Assembly (NCBI RefSeq): GCF_005870085.1
Contig: NZ_SZNM01000003.1
Location: 248,001 to 312,000 of the forward strand
Direction: 5' to 3'
DNA length: 64,000 nt
DNA from: Aquibacillus sediminis
Lineage (GTDB): Bacteria > Bacillota > Bacilli > Bacillales > Amphibacillaceae
Both the position numbers and the translations under genes were made by a program. The notes below the pieces were generated by a model. That model was not told the DNA's origin. It was given only the letters and a program-made list of their open reading frames with translations, and made no database searches. Shown here piece after piece: positions 17,486-25,341 of the stretch (position 1 is its first letter; every line of letters begins with the position of its first letter).

Positions 17486-17908
17486 ATGGAAGTAAAAATC
17501 GTAACAACAGAACAACAACAACAAGATGCCTATCACGTAAGGAATACCGTTTTTGTCGATGAACAAAACGTTCCGCCAGACTTAGAGATTGATGACCTTG
17601 AGGATCAAGCAATCCATTTTGTCGGCTATCAGGACAAGCAACCCATCGCTGCTGGACGCATTCGCTTGGTTGAAGATTACGGAAAATTAGAACGCGTTTG
17701 TGTTTTGAAAGAGTTCCGTGGCAAATCACTCGGCAAAAAAATTATTCAAGAAATGGAACGTATGATTGCTGAAAAAGGCCAAGCAAAAGCAAAATTAAAT
17801 GCACAAACACATGCTGAATCCTTTTATAAATCCCTAGGTTATCAAACCATTTCAGAAGAATTCATGGATGCAGGTATTCCTCACGTAACCATGATCAAAC
17901 AACTTTAA
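17486..17908 (+). CDS. yjcF: GNAT acetyltransferase, YjcF
   Basis: This 140-residue GNAT protein has the early VRNTVFVDEQNVPPDLEID segment typical of the YjcF/ElaA-like group, acceptor-binding strands around AAGRIRLVEDYGKLERVCV, and the acetyl-CoA motif (V)LKEFRGKSLGKKIIQEME corresponding to R/Q-x-x-G-x-G/A. The last segment AQTHAESFYKSLGYQ is usual for the fold. The start is ATG after AAGGAG. It is the last gene of the yjcH-yjcG-yjcF unit and is followed by a terminator. Confidence 0.9.
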   Translation: MEVKIVTTEQQQQDAYHVRNTVFVDEQNVPPDLEIDDLEDQAIHFVGYQDKQPIAAGRIRLVEDYGKLERVCVLKEFRGKSLGKKIIQEMERMIAEKGQAKAKLNAQTHAESFYKSLGYQTISEEFMDAGIPHVTMIKQL

Positions 17909-17909
17909 T

Positions 17910-17948
17910 AAAAAACTCTCGCCAATCAAATTGGTGAGAGTTTTTTAT
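17910..17948 (+). terminator. Terminator of the yjcHGF unit
   Basis: AAAACTCTCGCCAAT pairs with ATTGGTGAGAGTTTT, followed by T residues. Confidence 0.93.
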
Positions 17949-18044
17949 TTCTCCTACTTAATCGTAAATCATGATTAACCTGGTTAGATATGAGCTAATC
18001 TCCCCTAGTTGCTCTTCGTATAAACATTCCTTCAGCCGGCAAAA

Positions 18045-18233
18045 ATAAAGTGAAACTTCACTCAGTGTAGGTTTTTGCTCTTCCCCCACTGAGTGTTAGT
18101 ACCACAAGGAAGACCCGCAGAACCTTGAACCAATCGGGGTAGTTAGCTACCATACTCACACTTAATCATTTCCGTTTCCTATCATGTGTTGAAGTGGGAG
18201 TTTTAAAACGGTTGCACTTGCACCAGGGTAAAC
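18045..18233 (+). repeat. 189-bp structured dispersed element, copy 1
   Basis: It begins ATAAAGTGAAACTTC and ends with a GGTTGCA hairpin region followed by GGGTAAA. The first stem is CACTCAGTG / CACTGAGTG, the second CAAGG / CCTTG, and the third is ACTC(A)CACTT against AAGTGGGAGT. The bases corresponding to A-T in copies 6 and 7 are C-G here, a compensatory change. It fills most of the 17.95-18.29 kb spacer. Confidence 0.85.
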
Positions 18234-18290
18234 AAAATGTACGTCCTATTAAGTACAGTTCAGTAGAAATCGAAAGGATTAGATGGCCTT

Positions 18291-18959
18291 ATGAAAGATA
18301 TATTTATAGAAGCATTATTCGGGTTTGTTGCTTTATTTATTATTGCTAAAGTATTAGGAAAAACGCAAATCAAACAATTAACTGCCTTTGACTTTATTTC
18401 TGCTCTAATTTTTGGGGAACTAGTTGGTAATGGTATATATGATGATAAAGTCGGTGTAAAAGAAGTTGCATTTGCAGTTTTTTTATGGGGGGCATTCTTG
18501 TATATTGTTGAAATACTTACCCAGAAATTCAAACGAACACGGAGTGTGTTCGAAGGAAAGCCAGAAATTGTTATTAGAAACGGACAACTTCAGCGCGATG
18601 CCTTAAAACGTGGGAAGCTGGATATAAACCAACTACAACACTTATTAAGATCACAAGGCGCCTTTTCCGTAAGGGAAGTAGAATTCGCAGTTCTTGAAAC
18701 AGACGGTTCAGTATCTGTTCTAAAGAAAACACTTGATCAAACTCCGAAACGATCAGACCTTAACTTAATGGTCGAAAATGTAGCATTACCATGGACGCTA
18801 ATAATGGACGGGGAGATTGTACAAGACAATTTAGCTGAAATCAACCAAGATGAGCAATGGCTTGAACAAGAATTACAGAAGCAGAAAATTGAATCATATC
18901 AAGATGTGTTTTATGCTGAATACAAAGAGGGAGAAGCTTTGTTTGTTCAAACATACTAG
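18291..18959 (+). CDS. DUF421 (YetF-like) membrane protein, second copy
   Basis: Another 222-residue DUF421 protein, with membrane helices near 4-22, 33-52 and 58-78, KVLGKTQIKQLTAFDFISALIFGELVGN, GKPEIVIRNGQLQRDALKRG, the LLRSQGAFSVREVEFAVLETDGSVSVLKK block and LIMDGEIVQDNL. It is clearly diverged from the protein at 8748-9416 (about one third identical by eye), so it is not a recent duplicate. The ribosome binding site is weak (AAAGGA about 13 bases before ATG). The terminator stem overlaps the last codons. Confidence 0.85.
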   Translation: MKDIFIEALFGFVALFIIAKVLGKTQIKQLTAFDFISALIFGELVGNGIYDDKVGVKEVAFAVFLWGAFLYIVEILTQKFKRTRSVFEGKPEIVIRNGQLQRDALKRGKLDINQLQHLLRSQGAFSVREVEFAVLETDGSVSVLKKTLDQTPKRSDLNLMVENVALPWTLIMDGEIVQDNLAEINQDEQWLEQELQKQKIESYQDVFYAEYKEGEALFVQTY

Positions 18960-18975
18960 GCTTCTCCGTTTTATC
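18930..18975 (+). terminator. Terminator overlapping the end of the DUF421 gene
   Basis: GGAGAAGC at 18930-18937 pairs with GCTTCTCC at 18960-18967, followed by GTTTT. The 5' arm lies inside the coding sequence. Confidence 0.8.
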
Positions 18976-19075
18976 TCTTCAAAAGTTTGATACATGCGTA
19001 TAAACTGTATTATGTGAAGTAACATTCCTCGATAGCATGTATTAGAGCTTTTTCTTAATTATCGACCACTTTTTC

Positions 19076-19380
19076 CCTAGATCTTGCCGTATTTACAGCT
19101 TTTTCATGCATAATCCAGCGCTTTTTTCCAGATCCTGCGTATTTACGGCTTTTTCACGCATAATTCAGCGCTTTTTCTCCAGATCCTGCGTATTTACAAC
19201 TTTTTCATGCATAATCCAGCGCTTTTTCTCCAGATCCTGCGTATTTACGGCTTTTTCATGCATAATCCAGCGCTTTTTCTCCATATCCTGCTTATTTACG
19301 GCTTTTTCACGCATAATCTAGCGCTTTTTCTCCAGATCCTGCGTATTTAGAGTTTTTTCATACATTATCCAGCACATTCC
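19076..19380. repeat. 51-bp tandem repeat array, family shared with 34.35-34.57 kb
   Basis: ATTTAC recurs at 19091, 19141, 19192, 19243 and 19294, with a variant at 19345: 51-base steps except one of 50. Each unit reads GCATAATCCAGCGCTTTTTC then CAGATCCTGCGTATTTAC. The reverse complement of this unit is the unit of the array at 34373-34570. An open frame through it is a by-product of the 51-base (17-codon) period. Confidence 0.9.
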
Positions 19381-19389
19381 CCTTGATTC

Positions 19390-19704
19390 CGTGTATTTTG
19401 GAAGCATGGCATCTCATAATAGCTTCTTCTAGTATCGGAGTGATCGTATAAACCTTATGATTTTGCTGTAAATACTGCGCTCCAATAAAATGATCAAATG
19501 AGGATGGATAATGAACAGGTGAGTAACTGGAAAACCATGTTTTAATTGTTTTAATACTTTTTCATTGTTGATTTATCAATTCCTGTATCCAATTAACATT
19601 CCTTGTTTTAGTTTTCTGACATATCCTATATTAACTGGACCATGAAAATAATAACAAAAATGATTTACTTGTTGTAGTTTCATTACGACGACTTCTTTTT
19701 TCAT
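19390..19704 (-). pseudogene. Decayed metallo-beta-lactamase-fold hydrolase gene, truncated and frameshifted
   Basis: Minus-strand translation from ATG at 19702-19704 reads MKKEVVVMKLQQVNHFCYYF then HGPVNIGYVRKLKQGMLI. A frameshift follows, after which TGIDKSTMKK, KVLKQLK, PVTHLFIIHPH and (in another frame) FDHFIGAQYLQQNHKVYTI and PILEEAIMR can be read. Joined, these match the MBL-fold order: N-terminal strands, LIDTGID, THLFITHxHxDHxGGAQYL, then the strand after it. At least two frameshifts and stops are needed, and the metal-binding HxHxDH is broken. Its 3' end runs into the 51-bp tandem array, which presumably replaced the rest. Confidence 0.6.
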
Positions 19705-19757
19705 TTATTCTGAAATCGTATCCTCGATTTTAGTAAATTTCTAATTAAGACGGAACA

Positions 19758-20015
19758 CTATACTCTTTCATTAATATTTTTTCCTATCCCTGTTAACTGT
19801 GCATACACATGGTCTATTGTCAGTTGATGATAATTTTTGGATAGATGGAGTTTCTTCATGGTTTGATTTTTTTGTGGAGTTCTGTATTGTAGGTAAGTTT
19901 CATCTAGTTGCGCTTTCGATAACTTTCCAATAGGAAATGGATCACTTTTCGTTTTACTTATACGAGTATGATAGTCTTGATACTGATAAGATGGAATTGG
20001 AAGCACATATCCCAT
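19758..20015 (-). CDS. Small protein of 85 residues, unknown
   Basis: The gene begins with ATG at 20013-20015 after GGGGGG and encodes MGYVLPIPSYQYQDYHTRIS and a basic, Gln/Tyr-rich remainder ending IGKNINERV. It has no membrane helix or recognised domain. Its position next to the coat locus and its Tyr/Gln content make a spore-associated role possible, but this is only context. Confidence 0.6.
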   Translation of the reverse strand: MGYVLPIPSYQYQDYHTRISKTKSDPFPIGKLSKAQLDETYLQYRTPQKNQTMKKLHLSKNYHQLTIDHVYAQLTGIGKNINERV

Positions 20016-20072
20016 GAATAATCCCCCCTAAAAAAGGTTTACCTATTATACGAGTAAACAACTCCCTTTGTT

Positions 20073-20267
20073 TCAATTTTCAAACATTTTTTCTAATTCG
20101 TCAAATACTTCTTCAAACTTTTTCCTATTCTTATTAAATTGCTGATCCCATTTTGTCATTTCTGTTGTAAATTCTGTCATTTTCTTTTCTGGATGTTGAA
20201 ACCATTTCTCATTCTTACCTAGGTGTTTTTCAATATCACGAATGTGCTTCATCCACTTTAAAGTCAA
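20073..20267 (-). CDS. Small coiled-coil-like protein, 64 residues, unknown
   Basis: The best start is TTG at 20265-20267, nine bases after AAAGGAG; ATG at 20303 has no site. The product (MTLKWMKHIRDIEKHLGKNE... ending FEEVFDELEKMFEN) is highly charged, probably helical, and has no membrane segment. I do not recognise it. It precedes the 85-residue gene by 57 bases on the same strand and may be co-transcribed with it. Confidence 0.6.
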   Translation of the reverse strand: MTLKWMKHIRDIEKHLGKNEKWFQHPEKKMTEFTTEMTKWDQQFNKNRKKFEEVFDELEKMFEN

Positions 20268-20396
20268 TGGAAATCTCTCCTTTCCTATTAATAAAGAAAA
20301 CATGTCTACTGGTAAACATTTAGGCGCCGGTTAAAGATGTAGTTGCACTTCCCTTAGCACCTTAAAATTTTTACTACGTCGAAAGAAGTCACTTTG

Positions 20397-20554
20397 ATAC
20401 ATTGAAACTTCACTCAATAGGGTTTTTGCCCTTCCTCACTAAGTGTTAGCCTGCACCAATCGCGGTGAAAGCGAAAGTGTACTCCCACTAAAACATCTCA
20501 ATTTCATATCATGTTTTGAATTGGGAGTCTTAAGGACGGTTGCATCGGGATAAA
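20397..20554 (+). repeat. Structured dispersed element, copy 2 (158 bp)
   Basis: It has the TTGAAACTTCACTCA left end, a shortened middle without the CAAGG stem, the ACTCCCACT / AATTGGGAGT stem enclosing AAACAT / ATGTTTT, and the GGACGGTTGCATCGGGATAAA right end. It lies in the spacer between two minus-strand genes. Confidence 0.8.
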
Positions 20555-20595
20555 AAAAACAAGACAGCCACTTGCTGCCTTGCCTGCTATCTACA

Positions 20596-20847
20596 TTATA
20601 CCCATGAAAATGGACGCTTTTTATCATCGTCATCTTTGTAATCATCATCGTCATCTTCAACATCTTTATCAATTGCTTCCACTTCTTCGTATTTTTCTTC
20701 CACCTTTTCTTCCTCTACATCGTCTTTAATCGGTCCTCCAAAAAAGGGATCATAGGCCCGACGACGTGGTTTCGGTGGTTCAATCGTAACGTTATCTGCC
20801 TTTATCACCAAATCTTTTACATAGATAACTTTTTTCTTTTCAGACAT
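20596..20847 (-). CDS. Small acidic-tailed protein next to cotZ, contains a natural DYKDDDDK octapeptide
   Basis: The 83-residue product has a basic/hydrophobic N-terminal half (KKKVIYVKDLVIKADNVTI, then PPKPRRRAYDPFFGGP) and a very acidic C-terminal half of Glu and Asp. Within the tail, DYKDDDDK occurs exactly, which is the FLAG epitope sequence, here natural and part of an Asp-rich run. The start is ATG at 20845-20847 with GGGGAG about 11 bases upstream. It is divergent from cotZ with about 210 bases between, and lies with cotO, so a coat role is likely by location. No family recognised. Confidence 0.7.
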   Translation of the reverse strand: MSEKKKVIYVKDLVIKADNVTIEPPKPRRRAYDPFFGGPIKDDVEEEKVEEKYEEVEAIDKDVEDDDDDYKDDDDKKRPFSWV

Positions 20848-21061
20848 GAAACTAGTCACTCCCCTTAACGTTGAAGGTTTAATCGCTATATTGTATGAAA
20901 ATGAAATAATACCGATATGGACATTCGCCCGTTTTTCAAATTTTCTTGTGTCACTTTGCTCAATTTCTCAATTTGAGACGTTTGCCCACACAAACTGGCC
21001 AACCATACATACTCTATTAGTGACAAATAAGTCAATAACTATTCGAAAGGGGTTAGATATA

Positions 21062-21526
21062 ATGAGTTGTGGAAAGAAATTCGATTCAGGAAATTGTGTA
21101 GCGGATATTCTTCGAGATATTGCTGATGCACAAACAGATATTATCGATAATGGCTGTATCACAAGCTGTGAAAGATCAATTGCGGACCTTCTAGGGGAAA
21201 CTGCCCCAACAAGCGAAAATGACACAGTGCCAGTAATTCTTTATTGCAAAGGGGACTGCAAACCATTCCAAGGTTTCGGGGTACCTGAAGACGACTTATG
21301 GAATGCATTTGGAAGTTTCTATTTCCGTGTGAAGTCTGTAGACGAGGACAACTGCGCAGTACTAGAATTACTACGCGATCCAAACGATGATGATGAATGT
21401 CCTAAATCTCCAGCAGACCAAGATACTAGTCACCTTCGTGCAACAGGTGTATGCATGACAGTAGATCTTGACTGCTTCTGTCACGTGACTTGCCTTCCAG
21501 CAATCAATGCATTCGACCGCGTATAA
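21062..21526 (+). CDS. cotZ: Spore coat/crust protein CotZ/CotY family
   Basis: This 154-residue cysteine-rich protein starts MSCGKKFDSGNCVADILRDI and shows NGCITSCERSIADLLG, ILYCKGDCKPFQGFG, FYFRVKSVDEDNCAVLELLRD and a terminal GVCMTVDLDCFCHVTCLPA. This is the CotY/CotZ pattern. These proteins form the disulfide-stabilised outermost lattice (crust) of the Bacillus spore. The start is ATG at 21062 after AAAGGGG; longer in-frame extensions lack a site. Only one copy is present here, and which of CotY or CotZ it matches better is not resolved. It converges on cotO across a shared terminator. Confidence 0.92.
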   Translation: MSCGKKFDSGNCVADILRDIADAQTDIIDNGCITSCERSIADLLGETAPTSENDTVPVILYCKGDCKPFQGFGVPEDDLWNAFGSFYFRVKSVDEDNCAVLELLRDPNDDDECPKSPADQDTSHLRATGVCMTVDLDCFCHVTCLPAINAFDRV

Positions 21527-21536
21527 TTAAATATGT

Positions 21537-21567
21537 GGGTCTGGCTTCGATTGAAGCCAGACCTTTT
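21537..21567. terminator. Bidirectional terminator between cotZ and cotO
   Basis: GGTCTGGCTTC and GAAGCCAGACC form a near-perfect stem with a four-base loop, with T residues after it on the plus strand. Confidence 0.92.
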
Positions 21568-21573
21568 AAATTC

Positions 21574-22122
21574 TTAAAAACTTAACAATCGAATACTTTC
21601 GATTTCATCAATATTTAATTCTCTTAGTCGCGGATATTTATAGGTAGCCATCTGAACAATTCCGTCTTGATAATCAGCTATTACCCCTCGAAGTTTCTCT
21701 TCTTCAGTAGTTACTACTTCACATTTCATTCTCGGCACCTGTGAAGGAAGGCCAACAAAGTACTCCACTTTTTCCTCAATCGTCATATCCTTAAATTTTT
21801 TTCGTTCGGTCCGTTTCCTTCTTAAGGTTTGCTTCTCACCACTATATACATTTTCATTTTCTTTTGTGTCATTTGTTTCCTCTTCATCCACATATTGTTC
21901 TATTGACTCACTGCGATCTGCTGATTGCTTTGCCTCTTGTTTCATATCCTGTAGAAATTTAGATTTATTGCGTACAGCTTTTTGTGCCTTTCTTTGTTCT
22001 ACTGTTGGTTCTTTCTTCTTTGGTGTTCGGTATTTGGATTGCATGGAGGCTGATGGATTCCCTAGTTTAGGTTGTTCAATGTATAACATTGGTCTTTGGG
22101 TATACTTTCTTCTCTTCCTCAT
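21574..22122 (-). CDS. cotO: Spore coat protein CotO
   Basis: This 182-residue basic protein begins RKRRKYTQRPMLYIEQPKLGNPSASMQS, the typical CotO opening, followed by a Lys/Arg/Glu-rich central part with a low-complexity acidic segment, and a conserved C-terminus with MTIEEKVEYFVGLPSQVPRMKCEV and GVIADYQDGIVQM. CotO is a morphogenetic protein needed for outer coat/crust assembly with CotH in B. subtilis. The start is ATG at 22120-22122, ten bases after GGGGAGG. In B. subtilis the gene also lies next to fabI and cotZ, so synteny agrees. Confidence 0.88.
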   Translation of the reverse strand: MRKRRKYTQRPMLYIEQPKLGNPSASMQSKYRTPKKKEPTVEQRKAQKAVRNKSKFLQDMKQEAKQSADRSESIEQYVDEEETNDTKENENVYSGEKQTLRRKRTERKKFKDMTIEEKVEYFVGLPSQVPRMKCEVVTTEEEKLRGVIADYQDGIVQMATYKYPRLRELNIDEIESIRLLSF

Positions 22123-22375
22123 AAACGGCTTTCCTCCCCATCATCAAACTCTTCAAGATAGTATATGTTTAAAAATTGGGATTTGTGCCCAGAAAATTTA
22201 GAATGAGTAGTCGATTTTTCAAACTGAAAACAAAGCTTCCAAAAAAATCATACTCCGTCATTGAAAAGACGTTTTCTAAGTGCTTACTGTATTATCGTAA
22301 TAACTTTAGAAAAATCCGTCGTAAGTTTGACGTGAGGAATCTGTCACGAGAGAGCTTGTCTCGACAGGTTGAAGA

Positions 22376-22416
22376 AAAAATCCGAACGATGGTTTATAAA
22401 CCATCGTTCGGATTTT
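22376..22416 (-). terminator. Terminator of fabI
   Basis: A perfect inverted repeat (arms AATCCGAACGATGGTTTA and its complement) with a run of T on the minus-strand side. Nothing else convincing was seen in 22123-22450. Confidence 0.93.
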
Positions 22417-22450
22417 ACAATAACTCACATATTCTCTTTCTAAAAACTTA

Positions 22451-23230
22451 TTAAGATAATCCCAAAATATTATACCCAGAATCAACATGAATCACTTCAC
22501 CAGTAACGCCGCGTGATAAATCACTTAATAAGTAATAAGCAGTATCCCCTACTTCTTCTTGAGTAACGGTGCGACGAAGTGGTGCTGTTTCTTCAATTTT
22601 TTTCAATACTGAATTGAAGTCACCAATCCCTTTAGCGGAAAGTGTGCGAATTGGTCCAGCTGAAATGGCATTGACACGGACACCATGTTTACCAAGGTCA
22701 TTAGCCAAATATTTCATTGTTGCATCAAGACTTGCTTTAGCAACGCCCATCACATTATAATTCTGCACGACACGTTCGCCACCTAAATATGTCATCGTAA
22801 TGATGCCGCCACCTTCTGTCATTACCGGTTGCGCAGCACGTGCAACCGCAACAAGAGAATATGCACTAATATTATGTGCAGTTAGGTAACCATCACGGCT
22901 TGTATCAACAAATTCACCTTTTAAATCATCTTTATTGGCAAAAGCAATGCAATGTGCTAAACCATGAATCACACCGACATCATTTTTAATTTGTTCAAAG
23001 GTTGCATTCACTGCATCATCATTTGTTACATCACACTCGTAAAATAAAGCATCTTGTCCATCTAAACTTGCCACCAAATCGCGCACAGGTTTCTCAAAGC
23101 GTTCATTCGCATAGGTAAATATAAGACGTGCTCCCGCTTCGTGTAAGGAACGTGCAATCCCCCAGGCGATACTACGCTTATTTGCAACACCCATTACTAC
23201 ATATGTACGACCTGCTAATGAAAAATTCAC
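22451..23230 (-). CDS. fabI: Enoyl-[acyl-carrier-protein] reductase (NADH) FabI
   Basis: This 259-residue SDR-type enoyl-ACP reductase has GVANKRSIAWGIA (nucleotide binding), the catalytic Tyr148 in MTYLGGERV, and Tyr158 with Lys165 in YNVMGVAK, followed by RVNAISAGPIRTLSAKGI. It performs the last reduction in each round of fatty-acid elongation. The start is GTG at 23228-23230 with GGAGGG six bases upstream. A FapR operator lies about 33 bases upstream of the start, as in B. subtilis, so malonyl-CoA control is expected. The triclosan-contact residues Tyr148/Tyr158 are both present. Confidence 0.97.
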   Translation of the reverse strand: MNFSLAGRTYVVMGVANKRSIAWGIARSLHEAGARLIFTYANERFEKPVRDLVASLDGQDALFYECDVTNDDAVNATFEQIKNDVGVIHGLAHCIAFANKDDLKGEFVDTSRDGYLTAHNISAYSLVAVARAAQPVMTEGGGIITMTYLGGERVVQNYNVMGVAKASLDATMKYLANDLGKHGVRVNAISAGPIRTLSAKGIGDFNSVLKKIEETAPLRRTVTQEEVGDTAYYLLSDLSRGVTGEVIHVDSGYNILGLS

Positions 23231-23262
23231 AATTCACCCTCCAATATAATTAACACTTGTTA

Positions 23263-23279
23263 TTAGTACCTGCTACTAT
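23263..23279. promoter_or_regulatory. FapR operator upstream of fabI
   Basis: TTAGTACCTGCTACTAT matches the FapR 17-bp inverted-repeat pattern (TTAGTACC...TACTAA) of Bacillus fatty-acid genes, and lies directly before a fapR-regulon gene. Confidence 0.85.
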
Positions 23280-23384
23280 TTTAGATGAAAACAAGCTAAA
23301 ACACAATCAATAATAGCATACATTAGAAAATTACTTTGATTAAATGGTTATTGCATTCTTTTATATAAAGGGTGGCACAAAAAC

Positions 23385-23455
23385 AAAGTGTCAGACACCC
23401 TTATCTACAACGTCAAATAACTTTCTGCTGTAGTTAAATAATGGAGTCTGACAAC
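23385..23455 (-). terminator. Possible terminator of yjbQ
   Basis: On the minus strand TGTCAGAC pairs with GTCTGACA with an inner CTACAGC / GTTGTAG stem, followed by TTTGTTTTTG. The long loop makes it a moderate candidate. Confidence 0.45.
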
Positions 23456-23474
23456 AATGTGTTAACCTATTTCT

Positions 23475-25328
23475 TTAATCATAACTATATTCTAAAATCA
23501 TTTGTAATTCTTCCACATATTCATTTGATCCTGTTACGATCAAACTATCCCCTAACATTAATTGTGTATCACCATGAGGCACGAGGGTATCTTCCCCTCT
23601 AAAGATCCGAACCATGATGACATCTCCAGTAAATGGAAACTCACGTACTTTAATGCCATGGTAATTTGGATTATTCATTGTTATTTCGTATAGTGCACTT
23701 TCTTGTTGGGTTAAAATATCTACCACATTTGGTGCTTCAATTAATGACCTTAACACTGTCTTGGTTGACATTAAGACAGAAAAGACTTCAATTTGTTTTT
23801 CTTTTAGTTCTTTATCAATTCGAGATGATTCCGCTCGTGCGATGACACGTTCAACACCGATTTCCTTCGCATACGTTGCAATCTCGGCGTTCTGTGCTTC
23901 ATCACCTGTGGATACAACAACTAAATCGACATCAAACACACCAATTTCTTCTAACTTTTTCACATCATAATTTTGTAATTGGATGATATCAAACAGTGAC
24001 TTCGTAATATTTTCGTCTATCTTTTCTTGTTTCGTATGGTACAAGTGTGTTTCAAATGCTTGCTGGTCTAATTCCCTTACGACTGGAAGTGTTGCTTGGT
24101 TAGAACCAACAAAAGAAATAATTTGCTTATGGTCCTCTTCCGCAGGTTTTACATAATATTTCTTAAAGAATGGCGGTGTAATTAAACAGGATAGTACAGC
24201 GACTAATATTAACGCACTTTCCATGTCACTATCAATGATCCCCATACGTTCGCCAATTGTTGCTGCCGCTATAACTAAGGATAACGTCGAAGTCAAAATC
24301 ATCCCTGAACTAAACACGGTGCGCCAATCATACCATTTTTTTAATATTGCAACTGGCACTAGTTTAGAGAGTAATAATGCAATTAGCAACGTTGGAATTA
24401 GGATGAATACTTTTGGATCCTGGAATAACGACCATAAATCTATTTCCACGCCAACCATCACAAAGAAAATTGGAATTAAGAAACCATATCCAAAACTATC
24501 CATTTTGTGGACTAAATCTTGGTTTGGTGATAATAATGATACCAACGCACCAGCTAAAAACGCACCTAATATGTTTTCAGCTCCAACCGTTTCAGATAGA
24601 GCAACTAAGAAAATAATTAACGTAAAGACAGCTCGTGTACCAATTTGAATCGTTCCTTTAGACATGGTTTCAATAAAGGTTTGATTCCTAAAATGCTTCC
24701 CAACAAAATAGAGTAAGATACCTGCAGCAAATAAGATCAGTAGCAACCACATGTTACCTGAACTATCGTAAATGGATACAAATACTGCTAATAGAATCAT
24801 AGTTGCCAAGTCAGCAATTACTGCAATTAACAAAATGGTTTGACCAATTGTTGTTGTCATCGCCTGCTCTTCTTTTAATGTCGGTACAACAACACCTAAT
24901 GAAATCGTTGAAATAATCAATGTCATCAAGAAAATATTATCAATAAATCCAGCAAGAACAAATAAATACGAAAGCCCGATCGAAATAATAAATATACCTA
25001 CAAATACAATTAACGCAATTACTACAGGATTAGGCATTCCATTACTTTTACTCGGTTTCCGACCCTTCTTTTTATTCGCAAAGATGGAAAAATCAATCTC
25101 AAGTCCACTTAAAAACATCAAAAAGATAAATCCTAAAGTAGATAATGTTTCCAACCATGTACTTTCATCCACAAGGTTCAATCCACTATAACCAATAATA
25201 AGTCCAACGATGATCTCTGCTACTACAACAGGAATCATTTTTAATCGTAGACGATGTAATATTATTGGGGTTAAAAACGCTGCTAAGATCACAATCAATA
25301 ATGAACTAAGTGATTCTCCGTGTTCCAT
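23475..25328 (-). CDS. yjbQ: CPA2-family monovalent cation/proton antiporter with RCK domain, YjbQ
   Basis: This 617-residue protein has about 12 membrane helices in residues 1-390 (Kef/NhaP2-like, with FLSGLEIDFSIF and GAFLAGALVSLLSP), then a Rossmann TrkA-N domain (ISFVGSNQATLPVVRELD ... VVVSTGDEAQNAEIA) and a C-terminal TrkA-C domain (GIKVREFPFTGDVIMVRIFRGEDTLVPHGDTQLMLGDSLIV). This is the YjbQ architecture; transport of K+ or Na+ against H+ is expected. The nucleotide loop reads GSNQAT rather than GxGxxG, so nucleotide gating may be altered. It follows mgtE by 13 bases, so they are probably co-transcribed. Confidence 0.88.
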   Translation of the reverse strand: MEHGESLSSLLIVILAAFLTPIILHRLRLKMIPVVVAEIIVGLIIGYSGLNLVDESTWLETLSTLGFIFLMFLSGLEIDFSIFANKKKGRKPSKSNGMPNPVVIALIVFVGIFIISIGLSYLFVLAGFIDNIFLMTLIISTISLGVVVPTLKEEQAMTTTIGQTILLIAVIADLATMILLAVFVSIYDSSGNMWLLLILFAAGILLYFVGKHFRNQTFIETMSKGTIQIGTRAVFTLIIFLVALSETVGAENILGAFLAGALVSLLSPNQDLVHKMDSFGYGFLIPIFFVMVGVEIDLWSLFQDPKVFILIPTLLIALLLSKLVPVAILKKWYDWRTVFSSGMILTSTLSLVIAAATIGERMGIIDSDMESALILVAVLSCLITPPFFKKYYVKPAEEDHKQIISFVGSNQATLPVVRELDQQAFETHLYHTKQEKIDENITKSLFDIIQLQNYDVKKLEEIGVFDVDLVVVSTGDEAQNAEIATYAKEIGVERVIARAESSRIDKELKEKQIEVFSVLMSTKTVLRSLIEAPNVVDILTQQESALYEITMNNPNYHGIKVREFPFTGDVIMVRIFRGEDTLVPHGDTQLMLGDSLIVTGSNEYVEELQMILEYSYD

Positions 25329-25341
25329 TTTGTATCCCCCT

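Noticed and set aside
19106-19321. Plus-strand open frame of 71 codons with periodic Cys/Phe/Ser
   Set aside because: It is produced by the 51-bp (17-codon) tandem repeat, lacks a ribosome binding site, and the inverted array at 34 kb has no equivalent frame.
22176-22454. Plus-strand 92-codon frame downstream of cotO
   Set aside because: It runs through the perfect fabI terminator palindrome, has no good ribosome binding site and resembles no protein.
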